From contig DRJW01000398.1 of assembly GCA_011052055.1 (NCBI GenBank), forward strand, positions 1 to 8,020: 8,020 nt of DNA, given 5' to 3'. A program made the translations under genes and the position numbers. The stretch comes from Nitrospirota bacterium (GTDB lineage Bacteria > Nitrospinota_A > UBA7883). Positions 5,459 to 8,020 of this stretch are shown piece after piece. Position 1 is the first letter of the stretch. Every line of letters begins with the position of its first letter. Below the pieces are notes generated by a model. The model was given only the letters and a program-made list of their open reading frames with translations, had not been told where the DNA came from and did not search any database.

Positions 5459-5857
5459 ATGGAAAATGAAGAAAACTTTGAAAAAGAGAAGTTCAGCATA
5501 AGGGAATGCGCTAATTGTCACAAATTGGTTTCTTTGTTGTTGCCAGTAGATGCTATTGATTGCATATATTGTGGCGCCAAGTTGGAGAATGTCAGGCTTC
5601 TCGCGCGAAAAAAAATAGAGACAACTGCTACAATTACCAACGGTGTAGTCACAAGAGCGACCACAGTTGATATATCTACCGGAGGAATGAGAATTCAATA
5701 TCACGGGAGTCAAATTCCAACTAATGCAAAAGTGATAGTTGACGCTGATGAGCTAAGTATTCATCGACCTGCAACTGCTGTTTGGAGTTCTGGCGCCGGG
5801 GCCGATATCGCGCAAAGTGGACTGGAGTATACTGAAAGAAGGGCGGGGAGAAGGTAA
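5459..5857 (+). CDS. Zinc-ribbon plus PilZ-like domain protein
   Basis: 132 residues, soluble. ATG at 5459 has AAGGG seven bases upstream. Residues 17-38 form a short zinc ribbon with Cys pairs CANC (17-20) and CIYC (35-38). Residues 46-128 look like a PilZ domain: the c-di-GMP-type motif RLLAR (RxxxR, 46-50), then DISTGG (D-x-S-x-x-G, 71-76), then beta strands GMRIQYHG and ATAVWSS with SGLEYTE. PilZ proteins bind cyclic di-GMP and alter motility, secretion or polysaccharide output. Both key motifs are present, so binding is plausible, although the RxxxR-to-DxSxxG spacing should be checked against a profile. The gene stands alone between two long spacers and its partner cannot be read from context. 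By analogy with other single-domain PilZ proteins it may act as an adaptor. Confidence 0.75.
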   Translation: MENEENFEKEKFSIRECANCHKLVSLLLPVDAIDCIYCGAKLENVRLLARKKIETTATITNGVVTRATTVDISTGGMRIQYHGSQIPTNAKVIVDADELSIHRPATAVWSSGAGADIAQSGLEYTERRAGRR

Positions 5858-5950
5858 ATTCAAGAGCAATCACTTGCGACAGTTGGGATGCTTGATATTT
5901 CATTACACAACATTTGACAATAGCTCAAGCTGGGGAAGTTCAAGAGTAGG

Positions 5951-6035
5951 TCAGGTAGGTATGTAATTCGCGGCGTCTTCTTTGTCGAACTTGATATCGG
6001 CAAAAATATTCCTGCCAGATTTTTTTACGGTCCAT
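5951..6035 (-). pseudogene. Decayed XRE-type antitoxin N-terminus (HigA-like)
   Basis: Minus-strand ATG (6035-6033) has AAAGGA six bases upstream and opens with MDRKK. After a run of seven A the frame is lost, but in the +1-shifted frame it continues KSGRNIFADIKFDKEDAANY and stops at TGA 5953-5951. Removing one A from the A7 run would join the two parts. The phrase NIFADIKFDKEDAAN matches the start of small XRE-family antitoxins (pattern NIFADLGFxxxEAAN). Nothing that looks like the helix-turn-helix follows, so it is a fragment at best. Short length keeps this tentative. Confidence 0.4.
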
Positions 6036-6105
6036 AAATATCCTTTCTGTTATTTGATTCCTTTAGTCAGGTTCTGGCTATTGCGATGTCTTGCCTGGTA
6101 ATTAA
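6025..6105 (-). pseudogene. Decayed RelE/HigB-type toxin C-terminus
   Basis: Minus-strand frame ITRQDIAIART, then an in-frame TGA (6069-6067), then LKESNNRKDIYGP and TAA (6027-6025). With the TGA read as the CGA it could derive from by one C-to-T change, it gives a RQDIAIARTRLKE-like string that resembles the C-terminal helix of phage-derived RelE/HigB toxins (pattern TPxxDIxxAxxRLKE). It overlaps the start of the antitoxin-like fragment, and the toxin-first order is that of higBA modules. The upstream part is not recognisable. The call depends mainly on its partner. Confidence 0.3.
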
Positions 6106-6261
6106 TCACTTTATGGGCGCGCGCGGTTTCATTTCCTCCTTGCTTTAGCCTTAAAAAGGCCGGATACTATACCTAATCCGCCTGGATCCGTATGGTTTAA
6201 GGACTGGGACGGGAACATCTTTTATCGATTCGAGGCGTTGTTTTACAAACGGCGCGGCGTT

Positions 6262-6271
6262 CCCCCCCCCC
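6262..6271 (+). repeat. C10 homopolymer upstream of panB
   Basis: Ten consecutive C about 57 bases before the panB start, followed by TT and five more C. It is the longest homopolymer in the window and prone to slippage or miscounting. Confidence 0.9.
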
Positions 6272-6318
6272 TTCCCCCACAGTGCGTGACCCGGCTCTTT
6301 GTCAGCTAATAGTTAATG

Positions 6319-6324
6319 AGGAGG
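6319..6324 (+). promoter_or_regulatory. panB: Ribosome binding site deciding the panB start
   Basis: Perfect AGGAGG. Two consecutive ATG codons follow at 6326 and 6329; only the second has workable spacing (four bases, against one for the first), so the protein is taken to start at 6329. Confidence 0.75.
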
Positions 6325-6328
6325 AATG

Positions 6329-7156
6329 ATGTCAGACAACATGACAATAAGCAGGCTGGAAGGTATGAAAAGCAGGGGCGAGAAAATAAGCGCGCTTACC
6401 GCCTATGACTATACATTCGCCCGGCTTGTCGACGCCGCAGGAGCGGATATTGTTCTTGTCGGCGACTCGCTGGGGATGGTGTTTAACGGGGAAGAGAACA
6501 CATTAAGAGTCACTGTGGACGATATCGCATACCATGTCAAAGCTGTCCGCAAAGGTATCGGGCGGGCCTTATTGGTGGCCGACATGCCGTTTCTATCATG
6601 CCATCTTGGGATGGACAAGGCGCTTGAGAGCGCGGGCAGGCTGATCTTTGAAGGAGCGGAGGCGGTGAAGATCGAAGGGTGCGACGGTCTGCTTGAGATT
6701 ATTGGAAAAATGCTTACAGCCGGGATTCCGGTCATGGGCCATATCGGCCTTACACCTCAATCTATTCACAAATTCGGCGGTTTCAAAATCCAGGGCAGGC
6801 GCGAAGAAGCGGCCAGGAGGCTGATCGACGAAGCGTTAAAACTAGAACAGGCAGGGGTTTTTTCCATTGTGCTCGAATGTGTGCCTGAAGATCTGGCGGC
6901 CCGGATCACCGAAAAGCTTAACATCCCGACTATTGGTATCGGGGCGGGCCCGGCGTGCGACGGCCAGATACTCGTCACCGCCGATCTTCTAGGTTTGCAG
7001 ACCGAGTTCAAGCCGAAATTTGTGAAAAAATACGCCGACCTGGCCTCGGTTGTCAAAAAAGCTGTCGGATCGTACATCGAAGAAATCAAAACAGGCGCTT
7101 TCCCCGACGAGCAACATTGCTACCAAAGCTCGCCCAAACACCTCAAAGCGATTTAA
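6329..7156 (+). CDS. panB: 3-methyl-2-oxobutanoate hydroxymethyltransferase (ketopantoate hydroxymethyltransferase)
   Basis: 275 residues, normal family length. PanB transfers a hydroxymethyl group from 5,10-methylenetetrahydrofolate to 2-oxoisovalerate to give ketopantoate, the first committed step to pantothenate and coenzyme A, in the cytosol. The TIM-barrel motifs are all present: TAYDYTFARL (24-33), VLVGDSLGMV (42-51) with metal-binding Asp46, VTVDDIAYH (61-69), LLVADMPF (81-88) with metal-binding Asp85, AVKIEGCDGL (112-121) with Glu116, GHIGLTPQSIHKFGGFKIQG (137-156), the catalytic Glu183 in VLECVPEDLA, and GIGAGPACDGQILV. Nothing is missing or truncated. It stands alone: no panC or panD is adjacent in the window, and a separate promoter follows before the dksA-like gene. 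Confidence 0.97.
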   Translation: MSDNMTISRLEGMKSRGEKISALTAYDYTFARLVDAAGADIVLVGDSLGMVFNGEENTLRVTVDDIAYHVKAVRKGIGRALLVADMPFLSCHLGMDKALESAGRLIFEGAEAVKIEGCDGLLEIIGKMLTAGIPVMGHIGLTPQSIHKFGGFKIQGRREEAARRLIDEALKLEQAGVFSIVLECVPEDLAARITEKLNIPTIGIGAGPACDGQILVTADLLGLQTEFKPKFVKKYADLASVVKKAVGSYIEEIKTGAFPDEQHCYQSSPKHLKAI

Positions 7157-7243
7157 CAGCTCTTCATCAAAGTAAAGTCGAATTTAAAAAAACAGGGCTT
7201 TACATTCAATGGGATACCTTCCCGTATAGCCAGATTTTATTGC

Positions 7244-7272
7244 TTGATTCGTGTAATAAGATTTGTTATAAA
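7244..7272 (+). promoter_or_regulatory. Sigma70-type promoter for the dksA-like gene (and probably rpoZ)
   Basis: TTGATT (7244-7249), exactly 17 bases, then TATAAA (7267-7272): four of six and five of six consensus bases with ideal spacing. Transcription from near 7279 would give a leader of about 105 bases before the dksA-like start. It lies 88 bases after the panB stop, so this gene need not depend on panB transcription. Confidence 0.6.
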
Positions 7273-7384
7273 GTGTAGCTCTCTTTGAACAGGTATTTTG
7301 GCGTAAGCAGGTAACCGCTCTGGATTATTGTATTAATGCCTGAATAATCATACGGTTATCTTTATTCTGGAAGGTATGGAAGTT

Positions 7385-7768
7385 ATGGGTAATAAGCGGC
7401 GGGATTTTGAGAATATCAGAAAGCTCCTCCTTCAAAAAAAGTCTATTCTTATGGCCGCCGATCAGAATATCAGTGAGGAGATTAAAAAAGAGATCGAAAA
7501 CCGGCACGGAGATGATGTGGATGTGGCGGAATCGGCTTATGAGCAGGAGATGGCCTACCTGTTTAAGAGCCGTGGACAAGGTGAGCTAAAGCTTATCAAT
7601 GAGGCCTTGCGGAAAATTGAAAAGGGCGAGTACGGAGTCTGCGCCGAATGCGATGACAAGATATCCAAAATGAGACTCGCCGCCATGCCATACTCTATCT
7701 TCTGCGTGGAGTGCCAGGAGGAAATGGAGAATAAAGGTCCTGGGGAAAACGCGATGTTTCACCGCTAA
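7385..7768 (+). CDS. DksA/TraR-family C4 zinc-finger transcription regulator
   Basis: 127 residues; ATG 7385 is preferred because GGAAGG (7369-7374) is ten bases away, whereas the in-frame ATG at 7376 is only one base from it. Layout is that of DksA: an N-terminal helix, a coiled coil with an acidic tip and a C-terminal zinc finger. The finger is C86-x2-C89-x17-C107-x2-C110, followed by a helix. The coiled-coil tip reads DDVDVA (43-48), preserving the D-x-x-D-x-A of E. coli DksA (Asp71, Asp74, Ala76), which reaches into the RNA polymerase secondary channel. DksA works with ppGpp to reset rRNA and amino-acid promoters. It is shorter than E. coli DksA (151) at the N-terminus. rpoZ follows 78 bases later. 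Function as a true DksA rather than a divergent TraR-type paralogue is likely but not proven. Confidence 0.88.
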   Translation: MGNKRRDFENIRKLLLQKKSILMAADQNISEEIKKEIENRHGDDVDVAESAYEQEMAYLFKSRGQGELKLINEALRKIEKGEYGVCAECDDKISKMRLAAMPYSIFCVECQEEMENKGPGENAMFHR

Positions 7769-7846
7769 TCGTAAATAAATCGGTTTTGATTTGGCAGGCG
7801 TTGTAGAATGCCTGGATAAATATAACCGGAAAGGTTTAGAAAAATA

Positions 7847-8020
7847 ATGTTCGATACATATCTATACAGTCAGGCGAAGAAGAAAATCAGTCATAAATAT
7901 CTTCTGGTCAACATTATCACGATGAGAATGAAACAGATTATGGAAGGCGCCGATCCTTTAATAGACCCGGAGGATATGCACCCGATCAATATAGCCCTCA
8001 AGGAAATTGCTGAAGGATTG
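7847..8020 (+). CDS. rpoZ: DNA-directed RNA polymerase omega subunit (5' part, cut by window edge)
   Basis: First 58 codons of a frame that stays open to the window end; an AAAGG (7830-7834) precedes the ATG by 12 bases. The pattern KYLLVNIITMRMKQIMEGAD followed by PLID and INIALKEIAEGL is the omega fold: a conserved helix that packs on the beta' subunit, then the 'xxAxKEIAxGxL' helix. Omega is a small (usually 60-100 residue) RNA polymerase subunit that helps beta' assemble and, in E. coli, forms part of ppGpp site 1. The protein lacks the MAR start used by E. coli omega for ppGpp contact. Probably co-transcribed with the dksA-like gene. Confidence 0.85.
   Translation, partial: MFDTYLYSQAKKKISHKYLLVNIITMRMKQIMEGADPLIDPEDMHPINIALKEIAEGL

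Larger units (their letters stand above)
5858..6328. other. Spacer with toxin-antitoxin remnant and panB leader
   Basis: About 470 bases without an intact gene. The left part contains minus-strand fragments resembling a HigB toxin and its XRE antitoxin (listed separately). The right part is the panB upstream region with a C10 tract (6262-6271) and a second C5 tract (6274-6278). A short inverted repeat GCCTT/AAGGC around 6149-6161 has no T-run. I see no convincing -35/-10 pair for panB. Confidence 0.5.

Noticed and set aside
7792..7810. Separate promoter for rpoZ (TAGAAT at 7804-7809) or a sigma54 site (TGGCAG)
   Set aside because: No -35 at workable spacing and no GC dinucleotide at the -12 position, so neither can be supported.

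Overview
The window looks like a chromosomal segment of a diderm (Gram-negative-type) bacterium. It has a secreted BamE/SmpA-like protein, a predicted lipoprotein, nonulosonate-type sugar activation genes, panB, a DksA-type regulator and the start of rpoZ. The long, poorly conserved spacers holding gene remnants, and the unusual panB / dksA-like / rpoZ order, would fit an environmental or candidate-phylum genome. I cannot assign a phylum from sequence alone.

Layout. (1) 33-1020, plus strand: two small envelope genes, a secreted SmpA/OmlA-like protein and a predicted lipoprotein, 16 bases apart. (2) 1076-2409, minus strand and convergent with the first pair: three tightly coupled genes of unknown function (stop/start overlap TAATG, then directly abutting TAAATG) behind a recognisable promoter. 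I recognise all three as members of conserved but uncharacterised families; the last has a Cys/His arrangement suggesting a papain-like or NlpC-like enzyme fold. By eye this block is more AT-rich than its flanks. (3) 2471-2883: a gene-poor spacer holding a decayed histidine-kinase C-terminus on the minus strand, then a plus-strand promoter with an inverted repeat around its -10 and a five-codon leader ORF coupled to the next gene. (4) 2884-4686: an SpsF-type cytidylyltransferase and a PseG-type UDP-sugar hydrolase, a two-gene fragment of a pseudaminic-acid-like pathway. (5) 4687-5458: a long AT-rich spacer with two candidate micro-ORFs and a 3 x 21-bp in-frame repeat. (6) 5459-5857: a zinc-ribbon plus PilZ-like protein. 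(7) 5858-6328: a spacer with what looks like a decayed HigBA/RelE-XRE toxin-antitoxin remnant on the minus strand and a C10 tract. (8) 6329-7156: panB. (9) 7244-8020: a good sigma70-type promoter, a DksA/TraR zinc-finger regulator and the 5' part of rpoZ, cut by the window edge.

How they work together. Region 4 supplies activated surface sugar, region 8 makes ketopantoate for coenzyme A, and region 9 groups two RNA-polymerase partners that in E. coli build the two ppGpp sites. The least explained part is the three-gene minus-strand cassette of region 2, which sits beside a gene remnant and is the best candidate for an undescribed system.
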